Assembly: GCF_905220365.1 (NCBI RefSeq)
Contig: NC_061129.1
Coordinates: 8,184,803 to 8,248,802 of the forward strand
Reading direction: 5' to 3'
Origin: Vanessa cardui
Lineage: Eukaryota; Arthropoda; Insecta; Lepidoptera; Nymphalidae
DNA length: 64,000 nucleotides
Notes under the pieces: generated by a model
The model's input: the letters and a program-made list of their open reading frames with translations, nothing else
Told to the model about the DNA's origin: nothing
The model's database searches: none
Made by a program: the position numbers and the translations under genes
In this document: piece after piece, positions 1 through 12,000 of the stretch
Numbering within the stretch: the first letter of the stretch is position 1
Layout of the letters: every line of letters starts with the position of its first letter

Positions 1-960
1 TAAATGATAAATATGTGGGCCAGCGGCAGAAAGGATTATCGCTAGTATAATTATGCTTCTTTCTATTATTATAATAAAAACGAATGTGTTTGACACAGCG
101 TTACGGGTGGGTAGATGTTTATCAGCTTTAAGAACTAAGTATGTAATACCCAAGTCTTGAACAGACTCAAACTTCATCTACATTGAATAGAACTAACTAG
201 TCTAATCGTAAGCCGTAATCTTTTTTGCAGATGGCCGTTAAATCTGTGTTATTAAGTTCTTCAAATGTTAATATAAGAGCTCTTTTGTGTTGCTGTGCAT
301 TTCTAAGTATTGTATGTATGTATGTTTATATATTGTAAATAGCTAAACATATATTTTTACGACTAGAATACACAACCAAAGTTGTTATAAAATGTGGTTG
401 ATTAAATATTAAAATTGATAGTTATGTTTATTTTTAGTATACATTCAACTAAAATGAATCAGTTGTATGAAAACATCAATGTCTTGTCAAAAGCCTTTAA
501 CATGACCGCCCTGATATTAATGAATACGAATTTATTGTTTGCGATGTGAAATTCGAATAATATCAAAACTTAAAATTAAGCAGTAAAATGATGATAATAG
601 TACGAGTAGCTTACTGTTTTTTGTTCCTAATAGCTTGCTCCTGAACATTTACCACAGTTATTGTCAATTAATGAAGCCGACATTACAAATATCTGTAAGG
701 TATTTGAATTGTTATAATTTAATCCATCGACAAAAGCAGGCGTTAAGAGTACATTACTTTTAAGTTGTATTTTTTGTACATTTTAGATTCGAAAATATAA
801 TTATATCTAAATGATAAGTAGTTTGATTTGATTTTACATTTCCGATAACCTCTTCAATACAGTTAAGTAAACATTAGCCTATGAAGGCAAATGGTATTAT
901 TTATCTCCTGTTAAGGGAAATGGTAATGATATTATAACTCCTCTAAATATTCTTCGTCCA
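1..960. other. AT-rich intron, no gene seen
   Basis: No open frame with coding character, no tRNA fold and no recognised repeat was found. It reads as non-coding intronic or intergenic DNA ahead of the first SINE. Confidence 0.5.
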
Positions 961-970
961 GAAAATTATA

Positions 971-1272
971 CCCAGTGGTTACCACACGTGCATCTTAACT
1001 GAAGATTGCGGGTTCAAACCCAGGCAAGCACCACTATATATATGTGCTTAATTTGTGTTTATAATTCATCTCGTGCTGGCGGTGAAGGAAAAACATCGTG
1101 AGGAAACCTGCATGTGTCTAATTTTATCGAAATTCTGCCACATGTGCATTCCACCAACCCGCATCGGAATAGCGTGGTGGAATATGTTCCAAATCCTCTT
1201 CTTAATGGAAGAGGAGGCCTTATCCCAGCAGTGGGAAATTTACAGACTGTTACTTTACTTTTTACTTTACTT
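971..1272 (+). mobile_element. tRNA-derived SINE, copy 1 (CTTTA tail)
   Basis: The head is tRNA-like: a shortened A-box region (cccagtggtt) and a clear B box (ggttcaaaccc). A conserved body follows (gaggaaacctgcatgtgtc, attctgccacatgtgc, gtggtggaatatgttcc, gaggaggcctta) and then a tail of repeated CTTTA. A perfect 10-bp duplication, gaaaattata, flanks it at 961-970 and 1273-1282, so the insertion ends are fixed; the 5' end lacks about ten bases of the tRNA head seen in other copies. The layout resembles tRNA-derived SINEs of butterflies such as the Metulj group of Heliconius; that name is an inference. It has no protein product, and any open frame across it is fortuitous. Confidence 0.88.
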
Positions 1273-1282
1273 GAAAATTATA

Positions 1283-1799
1283 TCTTAAAAATATACCATA
1301 TATTATACTCTTTGTCAAATTTCTTGCATAATTACTGCATGTAAGTGACATTTTTTCACTATTCGTATTATTTATTAACAAACTAAAAAGTTAATGTCAA
1401 AAACTATTTAAATAATTACTGTTAATTCCAATAAATTGCCGTAGATTTTATAACTTCCTTGTCGCTACATTATGTCCGTCTCTGCTAGTTTTAGCAATCA
1501 TGCCCAATTGAGTAAACGGCAAGCAAAAATGCTCGGTAGTATGGCATGTATAATACCACAAGTATTTTTGTCAAAATGTCAAATGTAAATTCGAAACTTT
1601 CCTAGTCCTATCCTAATCCAGTCCTGCCACATATCTATCTATGATTTTTTCCTAGAATGTTTATTAATTCGGGCTACAATAATTCAAGCCCAGTAACTGT
1701 ATAATAAAAAAATAAAGTAAAATAGTACTTGACATATGCAATTTCACTTTGCAATCGTTCTTGAGTATAGGAAAATTCTAACGCCAAGCAGTACAATGG
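1283..1799. other. AT-rich intron, no gene seen
   Basis: Nothing recognisable was found between the SINE and the next decayed repeat. Confidence 0.4.
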
Positions 1800-1975
1800 T
1801 ATGTATTGATGTCTTACCTACAGTTAGAATGGCTGGAGAGACTTAAGGTCTTAGATCATTTGGTTGGCAGCGCTGTCATTGTATAAGGAATGGGTTGGTG
1901 CAATTTATGTAAGTATGCCTACAGAGGAAACCACTTAACATCAGAACGAGGATTTGTCCATTTTTCCTCTAGTTG
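1800..1975 (+). repeat. Decayed lepidopteran interspersed repeat (family B)
   Basis: This is an old copy of a repeat that occurs about nine times in the window, here called family B. Matching landmarks in order are cttagatcatttggttggca, gtataaggaatggg, the accacttaacatcag segment and the ttgtccattttt 3' part. Compared with the copy at 42795-43025 it is heavily diverged. No coding capacity is visible. Family assignment rests on my memory of common lepidopteran intronic repeats plus comparison between copies in this window. Confidence 0.5.
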
Positions 1976-4900
1976 TAGATACAAATAATAATACGTAACA
2001 GGATTACACTCATGCTTTCGGACTTTATAACATTAAATATGATAAGTAAGTATTCATTAAGAGTTAATTAACAAACTATGATAATAAACGAAAATGAAAA
2101 AAAGTAGTGGTATTCCCAGAACCGCCTATATTGGTTTTAAATATTTCTACTGATTTTAGTTCCCTAATAATATTATATTTATAAATGTTTTGCAAGGAAG
2201 GTATTATATCGATATGTTACAAATTAATAAAAAATAGCAACGAAGAAAATTCAAATGTGAAATCACTGATAGTGCTTTTTTTAAAAACTTCTTGCATAAT
2301 ATTTAGTAAGTATTGTATACTTGAATGTTAAGGATATTTGAATTTAATACATCTATCTTTTTTTCTTAACGATGCGCCTTACAAGTTGCAATTATCCAAT
2401 AAATTCTGCATCAAGCACTATGTGTTGATTATTAATTTATTAACAATAGTGACTTGAACTCAGGTTCAAAGAGGCCAACCAAGCGCGTAATGGTTGTTTA
2501 TTTCAGTCAAGTGAGGTGTTCAGACATAGGTACACTCGTAGTTATGCTCAATTGTGTGCCATAATCATCGTATAGACACGTCTTTACCTTTGCAATGGAA
2601 AATATATTTTTTATTATACTTATAATAATATTACTGTGGTTATTAATATGTTATAAATTAAAATGTTGTGTTTTAAAATATATACGAATAATTGTTTCCT
2701 GGTATCATAATCTCATGAGTACGGAGGATTCAAAATTGGTATGTTAAACTATCATTTCTAATCCCTGTGTACGTTGATTTTTAATGATGTAATTAGTGTA
2801 AGAAAATATTATACACGTGGATGCTGTACATTATTGTATCCAGTACATTTTCTAATTGTTTTCCGTTGATCAACACGATTTTATTTATCGTTCATTTGTT
2901 TCGGAAGAAAGAACCCAGTCAGCTGCAGTAAAATAAAAAAAAAACAAATGCAAAAAGCTAGCTTAATTAAACAAATATATACAGTAATTTCTATTCCATA
3001 ATATAAGAGAACGAATATGATGAAACGTTGAAATATATCGCTTAGATTTTTAATTGTCATATTATTTATCTCTCACTCACTCGCGGTCACTCGAGAATTA
3101 CGTATAGGTACAATTATTAGAAGCGAGACAAGAACGTATAAAATTCCTATTTATTTTAATTATATCTTTTATACCTTTAAATTGTTGTTAGTACTGACAT
3201 TTGATTCCTTTTATCGGTTGATATTGTAGCAATATAAAATACAATACAATTCTATAGGTCTAGCTAGTCATGGTAAATAAAAATCGTAAGTTAGTGTGAA
3301 ACTGAAGTTATTAATTGATCTACATACTTTGTTAGCATATTCTGATGTAGGTTCTATATTTGATGTGCGTGAATGTTAATTGAGAGTTATTAGTGAATGT
3401 AGCATCCATGCTCAGTCCATAGCTAAGGTAAATTAATTGTCGAGGTCAAACAAAATGTTCTGTAATTGCTCTAAATTCATGTTAAATATCTAGCATATTC
3501 AGATATAGTTTCGGTGTATAGCTATGTACATACAATATGTGTATGTATTTATAAATTACAGAGGTAAAACAGAAAATAAGTATATAAGGTAAACTATACG
3601 GTGCAATATAATTACAACAACAACAGCGATTTAAATTGCTATTGGAACAATTGCGCTTTGCAAATGTTCCTTAAGTCAAAAACATTCTCTACTTTATTAC
3701 AATTTGTAGCGAAATTGTGATTAATGAAATATCCTACGTAGTAACTCTAATATTTTCGGACAAGGAGATACATTGTTTTCGAATAAAATTACACCATCTA
3801 AAATTTAAACAAACGCTTTTTTAAAAATAACTCGTTGAGATAAAAACCTTATTTAATTTATGAGCGGTTACATCATAACAGCTAGTTTAGCTGATGAGCA
3901 ACCAGTCTATGGTTCGCTCATGGAGTAGACCTTATTAGGTAAATGCGATAATTGATGAAACGTATATGAAACAATAAGAATCTCATCTGTAACCATGGTA
4001 GAGTTCTGTTGGTAACTTATTATGTTCAGCTGATTCGAATAATTAATTATCTATATATTATTATAGTATCATTTAGATTCCTCTTGAAATTATAGAGCTA
4101 TCTTAAAAATAACGTATTAGTATACACACAAGTCAAGGTCAGAATTGTGCACTAAAGACGCAGTTTGAAGACCATAAACAAACGATAACCATATTTTTTT
4201 ATCCATTTGTCATTTACTAAGTTACACATTTTTAGAAATATCTTCTATCAAACCTCTTATCGAACTGTTTTATGTAAAAAAACCGTACCTATTCTTGCTT
4301 TGCTCATCCATTTTTTCTGTTTTATTAGTGTTTTTTTTATAAGATTTGCAACAAAAGTATATATATTAAGCAACATAAAACTCCGAAGTATATAGTCCTA
4401 CTATATACTTTTTAGTTTTATTTCGAAAGAAAAACGACACTCAAATCAAGCACCGAAAAAATTCTACGTTTTGGCATTGGATAATATCGATCGACCTTAG
4501 TTTAATTCCATAATTTAAAAAAAAATTACTGTGTTCTACATTAGTAAGGTTAGATAAAAATAAATAGGCAATATATATTTATAGTATCCAGGGAGATACT
4601 GTGAAATTGTTCATTTGTTTCTTTTCTTCTGTATGCTTTCAAAAACTACTATTCTGATAGGAAAGAAAGAAAATTATCTATTCAACTTTTCTTTCTTTCT
4701 AACGTCACGGGTGTGCTTCGGTTTCGAAGATGAATTTCTTAGATTGGATTGAAACAGTATTTAGTTTTGTTCACAAAAAGAGATTTATGTCATAGAACGG
4801 AGTGAGGTAGGCCGTAGGATAATAATTTAATGGATCGATTGGATTAGGCGCACAACCCCAAGTAGCAAACATGAGCAAAACATATTTATAAAGAAAGCTA

Positions 4901-5150
4901 TATCGATAAGATTACATTTTCAAAAGTGATATCAGTATCAAATCATTCAAACCAATCAATCGTTATTGTACAAAGCTCAGTCCCTCCAGCTTTTCTGAAC
5001 CTAATATCAACGGAAACGATGGCCTACATTTCCTTTTCTTACTGTAAGTTTTAATCGTGTTATTTCCAGTAGCAGCTTTGATATTGTTTAATGACGTAAA
5101 TATTGCAGTAAGAGTACATCAGCGGTTATATTCGTACCTAACGCGAACGT
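1976..5150. other. Long AT-rich intron, no gene seen
   Basis: About 3 kb of low-GC sequence with short homopolymers and a few short inverted repeats. The only open frame of note (4207-4395, + strand) is AT-driven, has no splice signals in context and no recognisable domain. No element ends were found. Confidence 0.5.
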
Positions 5151-5154
5151 ACAT

Positions 5155-5360
5155 ACGGTGGTTAGGCAATTGATACGTCCGTCCCGTAGTTCAAGCCGGG
5201 AGTGTTTGGGTTCTTTTATGTAGTTCACAAACGTACAGTGCACACTACATACAATACAAGTGTATAGCGGCCTGGAGTCGGCTCGGGCCTCCTAGTCCCG
5301 AGCCGCGCGGCTTACAGTTCGCACGCATGCGTACGCCTACTATCCTGTTGCACGCACGTA
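5155..5360 (+). promoter_or_regulatory. GC-rich promoter-like island before exon at 5524
   Basis: This island stands out from its AT-rich surroundings and lies 150-350 bases upstream of a putative first exon. It holds a 9-bp perfect hairpin, cggctcggg (5279-5287) with cccgagccg (5297-5305), followed by gcgcgg and several CG dinucleotides. Promoter function is inferred from composition and position only. Confidence 0.35.
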
Positions 5361-5523
5361 CCCAGGAATAATCGTGTACTGCTTAATAATGATAACGTAC
5401 TATATAATTATTTAATCAATCAAAATGGTCATACTCATAACATCCAACAGGTCATATTAAATCAAGTTGTGTAAATGGTCGTGTTTCTTATGAAGTGTAA
5501 AATCAGCTGTTCCTCATATCAGT

Positions 5524-5601
5524 ATGCCCTGGACATGCCCGTGGTCCCGAGACCGCCAGCGTCCGCCCGTGGTCAGCACACCAATACAGTTTGTGTCTCA
5601 G
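5524..5601 (+). CDS. Putative alternative first coding exon (MPWTCPW...)
   Basis: An ATG at 5524 opens 26 codons that run directly into a good 5' splice site (tctcag|gttagt, donor at 5602), ending in phase 0. An in-frame TGA at 5491 precedes the ATG. The phase matches the C1 exon that starts at 26670, so the simplest reading is an N-terminal exon of an isoform carrying the C1 finger. The peptide is basic and proline-rich (MPWTCPWSRDRQRPP...). Its first residues resemble the exon at 8348 (MPWNCFWG). A second frame, starting at ATG 5490, is also open through the same donor but leaves phase 1, which would put the C1 exon out of frame; it could also be an internal exon starting after the cag at 5522. 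The start and frame are therefore uncertain. Confidence 0.42.
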
Positions 5602-6404
5602 GTTAGTTTTCTATTATATTTATAAATAACATTAGACTTAGCATTAATTTTCATACGAGTTTCTAGTTCCTGGTTTAAATTTTAATGTTTGAAACCTAAA
5701 TTTTACTTTGACTTAATAGTCAAAGTAGGTTAAAAAGTGTTAAAATTATTCTTCGTGTCACGTTTTAAATATATTATTTTTCTAGCTTTCACCAACGGCT
5801 TCGTTCATCTTTTGGTCGCAATCGTCCAAAGTATAATAATAATATAGCAATCCATATAGTGTTGCCGTTATGTTCTTTAAAAATATATATTAATTACACT
5901 TAAAATCTAAACCCTTTTTTATAATATGGTATCGAACAGCAATATATGTACATATATCTGTTCGATATATTTAATACTCTTCGCGCGACAATCGTCACGA
6001 GATAATCTTGGTCAGGAATAATTCTGTAGATTGTGTATAATGGATTTTGAGTATCGTATGCATGTTAATGATATATACACATAAAAGTGTTGATTATACG
6101 CTAGGAATGTGTACGTATGGATAATGGACTAATATGTATTTATTTAAAATGTTTCGAAGGGGATGATTACGACTACAGATAATATATGTACAGCTTAAAT
6201 AAAGGATTATTCAAATTTATATTATGGCTTTTCTATCCGTACCAAAGTTAATCATTTATTCAATTGTCAATTTAAAAATTCAAACTGCCTCTAATGAGAT
6301 TTTTAATTTAAAACAAAAATATTTGACATTATAGTGATTAGTTAATATATGCTTTTTGGTACTTCATTAGTAAATGAATAATATATTCTAAGGTTGTCTT
6401 TTAT
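5602..6404. other. AT-rich intron, no gene seen
   Basis: Low-GC sequence with no open frame of interest and no recognised repeat. Confidence 0.4.
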
Positions 6405-6625
6405 TGGTCTATTGGATAAATTAAACTATATCCTGGGTTTTGGGCTTGAACCCCGGGTTGGGCTGGTAAAAAAGTTATTGGTTTTTTATCACAAAATACC
6501 CTCCCGTTTCTAGGAAAGCACGTAGAGCTATTGATCCTGCTTCTGAACTCTATTGGGCCGTGTAGAATTTGTCAATCACAGTTGCCAACGCTACCGGGTT
6601 CGTTTAGGACGACATCCGCACCATC
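6405..6625 (+). repeat. Decayed lepidopteran repeat (cacgtagagc family)
   Basis: The landmarks gggcttgaaccccgggttgg, aaagcacgtagagctattga and tcctgcttctgaactctat match a repeat often seen in moth and butterfly introns, in which the second landmark usually reads as an agcacgtaaagcc block. The first landmark looks like a B box (ggttcgaacccc type), so the family may also be tRNA-derived. A possible trace of the same family is agtaagcacgtaaagccatc near 19760. Family recognition is from memory. Confidence 0.45.
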
Positions 6626-6793
6626 GTTACCGCCACCACTTAGATATTTATTACGAAAATATCACCATCTCTATCACATCACGAACGATTCTTTTCATGT
6701 AATACTGACATTTACACAATTATATGAATGAAAAAATTAGTTTTTGACGTGTCTTAAATTAAATGATTATGATTATTTTATAAATCTGAAATA

Positions 6794-7299
6794 ATATCAA
6801 CACGGAAAAAGTGTACTTTTGTTGTTATGTTTTGGTTTTCCACACATTACAAAAACTATCTTAATGTTTTATTGTCACCTTATTTACAAATCCGCAAATG
6901 ACTCACAGCGCTCGCAATTTTTTACGAACTAAAAATTAAAGACAGTTTAAAAAGTATGGCTTGAAAAACTAAGAAACGAAAATATTTTTGTTTGTCCTAC
7001 GTGAGCGCGCATTATTCCTGCCAGTATTTTGCCTCATACATATATCAAATATATCACAGAAAGGATTATTTTTTTGGTAAATACAAATATAATTCTATAA
7101 TATATATATTATAAGTACACATCCTATAAGTATGTAATATATATATAACTGTCTTAAATTTTGGTTTGTAAAAAAATGCGAGCGCTATGAGTCATTTGCG
7201 GATTTGTAAATAAGTTGACAATAAAGCATTGAGATAGTTTTTGTAGTGTGTGGAAAACCAATACATAATAACAAAAGTACACTTTTTCCGTGTTGATAT
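6794..7299. mobile_element. Foldback element with ~138-bp inverted arms
   Basis: The left arm (6794-6933) and right arm (7162-7299) are inverted copies of each other at roughly 90 percent identity by eye: atatcaacacggaaaaagtg at the left end answers cactttttccgtgttgatat at the right, and aaatccgcaaatgactca answers tgagtcatttgcggattt. About 230 bases of unrelated AT-rich sequence lie between. It has no transposase gene, so it is best described as a non-autonomous foldback or MITE-like element. No clear target site duplication was found. Small open frames on the - strand here are by-products of the repeat. Confidence 0.75.
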
Positions 7300-7371
7300 A
7301 ATACATAACTCGAAGACGTGTTGATATATACATAACTCGAAGACGTGTTGATATATACATAACTCGAAGAC
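7290..7371. repeat. Three tandem copies of a 27/28-bp unit at foldback end
   Basis: The unit gtgttgatatatacataact plus cgaagac is repeated at 7290-7317 (28 bases, with ataat variant), 7318-7344 and 7345-7371. The first unit overlaps the outer end of the foldback right arm, so the tandem array begins with the element terminus. The last two units are identical. Confidence 0.9.
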
Positions 7372-7617
7372 ACAGGACAAGATCGTTATTTCGTTAATGT
7401 AGAGGCGTAGAATTTTTTTTTTTATTTAAGTGAATTCAAACACTCTTTCAATGTTGAACTTCATGAAATCGAGCCGTTCAGAATTCTTGTAAAGAAAACA
7501 AGACAAGTAAATATGGCCATATACGATTAGACTAACCTATAAATATGGTAATATTTATTCGCGGTAGAAGCCGCAACGAGTAGAGCTCCTATGACATAAA
7601 TATACATGTTAGGACTC

Positions 7618-7880
7618 TAGCCAAGCCCGCCAGGGTAGGTACCGATAACCCATCTTATATTCTTCTATCAGACAGAAATACTTAGTATCACTGTGGCCCG
7701 ATTTTGGCAGGGAGAGAGCCAGTGTATTCACAGGTACAAGAGACGTAATCTTAGTTCTGTAAGTTGGTCGCGCATTGGAAATGTAACGAATAATTTATAT
7801 TTCTTACAGAGCCAATATCTATGTACGGTGGTCAGGTGGATTATTTGCCAGTTCGCCTACGTATATAGTAAAAAATATTC
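7618..7880 (+). repeat. Lepidopteran interspersed repeat family B
   Basis: Recognisable blocks in order: aagcccgccagggtaggtac, aatacttagtatcactgtgg, gagagccagtgtattcacag, cttagttctgtaagttgg, gcgcattggaaatgtaacg, tttcttacagagccaatatc and ggtggtcaggtggattattt. This is among the longer copies in the window. It has no coding role; the 70-codon open frame within it is incidental. Confidence 0.65.
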
Positions 7881-8084
7881 TACGATAAGTTCAAATTTTA
7901 TTTAATAAATTTTCTAGTAAAATGGTAATATATAATATAATAATTAATTTATTTTTAATATGTTATTGCGATATTACTATGTATGGATTGGTAATTTAAT
8001 ACATTTATCTTTGTAAAATAACCTGCCTAGATGGTTTTACTAGTGGATCGTAGAACCTTTTTTTGTGATGGTCTCTGATGAGAG

Positions 8085-8150
8085 CGAATCAGCTGCTATG
8101 TGCACCTCAGTTGTGTGGCGGCGGAGCTCGGGGACGCTCGTTAACGTAGA
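8085..8150 (+). promoter_or_regulatory. GC-rich promoter-like stretch before exon at 8348
   Basis: A short island (gtggcggcggagctcgggga) in AT-rich surroundings, containing tcagtt at 8107-8112, which fits the arthropod initiator consensus TCAKTY. It lies about 240 bases upstream of a putative first-exon ATG. Function is inferred from position and motif only. Confidence 0.3.
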
Positions 8151-8347
8151 TTGTAAAAATTCTTCGCCAGAACCGCTTCAAAACCTTTTTACAAGTGAAT
8201 TTTACTTTTTTCTACGAGACTCCACATTTAAATAATATGAATAATAGAAACAAATTTCGGTTCTTGTTTTCTATGAATTAAATGTGTTCCGTGAAAATGG
8301 AGGCAAAATTTTCGACTTATTATTTCAGCGTGTGAAAATGAATAAAA

Positions 8348-8398
8348 ATGCCTTGGAATTGTTTCTGGGGATACGAGTCTCCGCCGCCACTTTGTCGC
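8348..8398 (+). CDS. Putative alternative first coding exon (MPWNCFWG...)
   Basis: An ATG at 8348, preceded by an in-frame TGA at 8339-8341, opens 17 codons (MPWNCFWGYESPPPLCR) that end in phase 0 at a strong 5' splice site, cgc|gtgagt (donor at 8399). Phase 0 matches the C1 exon at 26670. The start MPW-x-C-x-W is shared with the exon at 5524, which suggests two related promoter-specific N termini. Alternatively, an internal exon could begin after ttatttcag near 8328 and use another frame (…MNKNALELF…) ending in phase 1; that reading does not fit the downstream exons found here. No domain is visible in so short a piece. Confidence 0.4.
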
Positions 8399-8629
8399 GT
8401 GAGTGGACCATTGCATTTTATAAATCAGGTACATATTTTAGAACGATATTTATATTTTATAGTATATAATAATATTGTAGCAGTAATAACTACGTGTATT
8501 TTACAAGAGTGGGTGAACCAATCATTACGTTTCAGTGTTATTCTATCGATATATTAAAACAATTTCATATCAAATATATTTTTTCTCCAAAGCTGCGATT
8601 AAATATATTTTTATTAAAATCGTTTAAGT

Positions 8630-8702
8630 TTTAAAACATTCATTTATACTAATTTTCAGACGTCGATTACGTCAGAAAATTAGTATAAATGAATGTTTTA
8701 AA
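8630..8702. repeat. 34-bp-arm palindrome
   Basis: Left arm 8630-8663 and right arm 8669-8702 pair at 33 of 34 positions around the 5-base loop cgatt. The stem ends at acgt on each side of the loop. It would form a stable hairpin in single-stranded DNA or RNA. It may be a small foldback insertion; no target duplication is obvious. Confidence 0.92.
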
Positions 8703-8934
8703 TGTGTTAAATCGAAATGAAATTATTTCGAGGAAAATTGATTTGATTATTATAGTTTGTTATTATTTGACGTGGTTTTTGTATGTTTATATGTTTGGCA
8801 TATTTTTTCAATGGTTAAGGCATGCAATTCACAGGAATTAAAATATATTTCATTTACAATTACCTGTGATATATTTTCCGTATATTTCGAGTGGTACGAG
8901 TATGTGCAAGTTTCGATAGATACCACTCACTCAT

Positions 8935-9085
8935 CATGTGTTCTACTTGTACCTAAGCAAGCCAGTCTAACAAGCCACATAACATCTTAGTTATGTGGAA
9001 ATAATTAATATTTCTTACAGTACCAATGTTTGTGGGCCGTGATGACCACTTACTATTGATGGACCATTTTCAAGTTTGCCTAAAG
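8935..9085 (+). repeat. Family B repeat, partial copy
   Basis: Contains cacataacatcttagttatg, atttcttacagtaccaatgt, tgatgaccacttactattga and tggaccattttcaagtttgc, in the same order as the copies at 7618 and 42795. The 5' half is missing or too decayed to see. Confidence 0.6.
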
Positions 9086-12000
9086 ATAAAAAATTGTTAT
9101 GAATAAGAGGTTAGGCACGTAACAATTTTTTTCTTATCAATAAATGGAAAGATATGAATCGCATTGTTTGTATACAAAGGGTTCCAAAAGAATGTACGAG
9201 TATAAGCCCTTCTTCTCACGCCAGTATTTCGCCTTAACGAAGACAATGACATATAATTGATCCTCGGTGACTTATATCGGCGGATATGTTTCTTCAATTG
9301 GGCCAAGAGTAATTTTCCGATTATCCTTGTGATCGTTACAAACGCGTAACATACTTACGTTTCTATTCATCTTTATGCCAAAGTAAACATTTATACTATT
9401 TTACTTTTAAACATTTAGATATTTTGTGAATGAGAAATGAGAATGAATCGATTTATAAAATAAATACTCGAATACTTTAGCTTCTTCAAAACTGCAATTT
9501 ACCAAAAGCGTTTTTTAACGAGAATTTTAAATTGAATTATAATGAATATAAATTGAATTTAAAATGAAATTAGAAGAAGAATTTTATCTAATAATAATAA
9601 TAAGATGAAATGATAACACATATTTTGGAATTGTCAACTCGATTTAAATTGGATACAATTTGAAATAACATTTTAAACAATAATTTCTCTCGAGAAATAT
9701 TGTTTTCTTGAATTAGAAGCAGTAGCCGTTATATAGTTACGTGTCGTTGATATCAATAACGATACTATTATTACATGCAAACATTGTTATCGCAATATAA
9801 ATCTTTTATAATAAGGCTGCGGTTTGGATAGATGCGGTGAAAAATATTTATATACAAATGACATAAAAATATATCTGTTGCTCTATAATTATTGAGCGTG
9901 TTCCATATGATTTACCGTTTAAAAACGATGTAGGTTAAAATTAAACATTTTAAAATGTATATTTTTTAATATTATGCATTTAAATTTCTGCAGTGATAAT
10001 CAGTGTGTATTTTAGTGGATATCGGTTTCTGTTTACACTTGAATCTTGCAAAGGTTATCATCAGGTAAAATTGCAATACGTTGATGGAATTATACAATAA
10101 CATATTTAATGATATCATATTAAAAGCTACGATAACGACAACCTGTTCCAATAGATGAAGGTCAAAGTTCACGTACAGCGAATATTTATTATCTTTTGTT
10201 ATCAGTATACGTACTAGTAATATTAGAAAGCACGACGGAGAAAATAAAGGTGCTGATATTTAGTATTGTTTTGTATGTATGGCGTCATTAGTTTGCCTTG
10301 GCAAGTAGAGTTAACGGTAGAATGCTAATGTGGTGATGCGAGCCCGCGTCCGTTGTCACATGCGTACACGCAGAACTAAGGTTCCCGAATAGTTGCGTAA
10401 GAACCAGTGCACCGCCTACAAGCCCCGGTCGGTGTCGATGGCTCAGCGGGCAAACACTATTCCAAGTTCAGTGTCACAACGCAAACGAATTTCTCATTAT
10501 TGGATAGCTATGTAACCTCTTTGAGAATAACTGCTGCTATGTTTTTAGGTCGAATGTGTCGGTTGTTTTATGACCTTTATGCAAATTAAAGAGCTCAATG
10601 TAAATTAGCACTCATTACTGTTCGTTGTATTTTCTAATAGAGGATTGTACACATACATAGGAGTAATATGTGTTGTGAATACGTTTTTGCTTGAAGACTA
10701 ATGTTTGTTCGGGACGCTGAATGAAGGATGATATAAAGAGAATTAGTAATATAAAGTTATCATTGTATTTGATTATTTGCCTATGTGCTATCCAGGCTCA
10801 TGAGTTAATTAAGAGCATATGTACGTTCATGAGGCTGTGTGCCTCAACGTTGCGGACAAAAGGCCTTTCAATGGGCGGTGCTTTTGACGTGTCCAAGCAA
10901 TTAGCTGATACATATGCCCGTAGTCATTGTTCGCTGTTAGACAGGTTATCACATATATTAAAATAATTAAATTCAGTACTCAAAATGAAACTCTTGTATA
11001 TATTGTACTGTATAAGAAACTTTCAATAAAATTTGTTATAATATATGATGTTGATGGTTTGGTTTTTGCATTTCAAATATTAGGACTTAGGAGTAATAGT
11101 GAAAAATTTTTTAAAAAGTATAACAACTTTGCTTATTGCTACTGCTGTGATAAGAATTCTGATTCATCTTTCAGAGGAACGGAAATGCAATTCTACGGGA
11201 AATTCTGTCAACATTCCGCATAGTCTTAATTTTTATAATAGACGTTCTTAATTTCTATAAACCTCAATGTAAATAATAATCTTTCATGTTTGTCTGTTAA
11301 TGTATAATGAAATATTTAGTATTTAAGTTTTAATATGAACAATGTTCTGATAACAATGAGTAGTGGGCAGTAGAACGTTTGAACGATGTCGGTATCTTTG
11401 AGAACGGATATACTCGATGATTTACGATACATTCCTTAAAGACAGACCTTCCAAGATTCAAAGCTGCGCCTGCGCCGTACCGAATACGATGGGAACGAGA
11501 TTAATCCACATTCGTTTGGTGACTGACAAACCTTTTTGTCACACTACTCAACCATTGTTTGGATTCTTTGAGCCGAGCTGCTTAGATGTTTTAGTTATGC
11601 ATTAGTCAGCAATTAAGTATAAAAGATAGAACTAATGTGACTAAACCGTCTGCTAAGAGTTTTATTGCATTTTAGGTTATTCTTAGGCAATTAAAATTAA
11701 CTGGACATATTTGCAGTTAACAAAAACAAGTCTTCGTATAAAAGCAATATTGGCAAAATACCAAACAATATTTTGATACTTAGATAGAATACTTCGTTAA
11801 ATATATTTGTAAAAAATTAAGCCATGCCACAGATACCCCCCACGTAGAATGACTCGTTATTAGTTGTTATGGGGCCGTTAGTAATCTTAAAGAGAGACAA
11901 CTTTATTTTACTCTATCTTAACATATCAAAATTTATATAATCCAGTTAAAACTGGTTGAACATATTAAAAACGTAAATGAAACACAGTTTCAGTAGCGTA

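Noticed and set aside
1055..1344. Open frames over the SINE copy at 971 (and the same at 48703-49086)
   Set aside because: The same peptide recurs because the SINE recurs; SINEs do not code for protein.
7290..7371. CRISPR-like direct repeats
   Set aside because: The units are directly adjacent with no spacers, in a eukaryotic sequence, so this is a tandem repeat.
7154..7380. Overlapping - strand frames with internal repeats (MYISTRLRV)
   Set aside because: The repeated peptide is the translation of the 27-bp tandem array and foldback arm.
10407..10589. Candidate first exon with ATG 10438 in a GC-richer patch
   Set aside because: No convincing donor follows before the in-frame stop.
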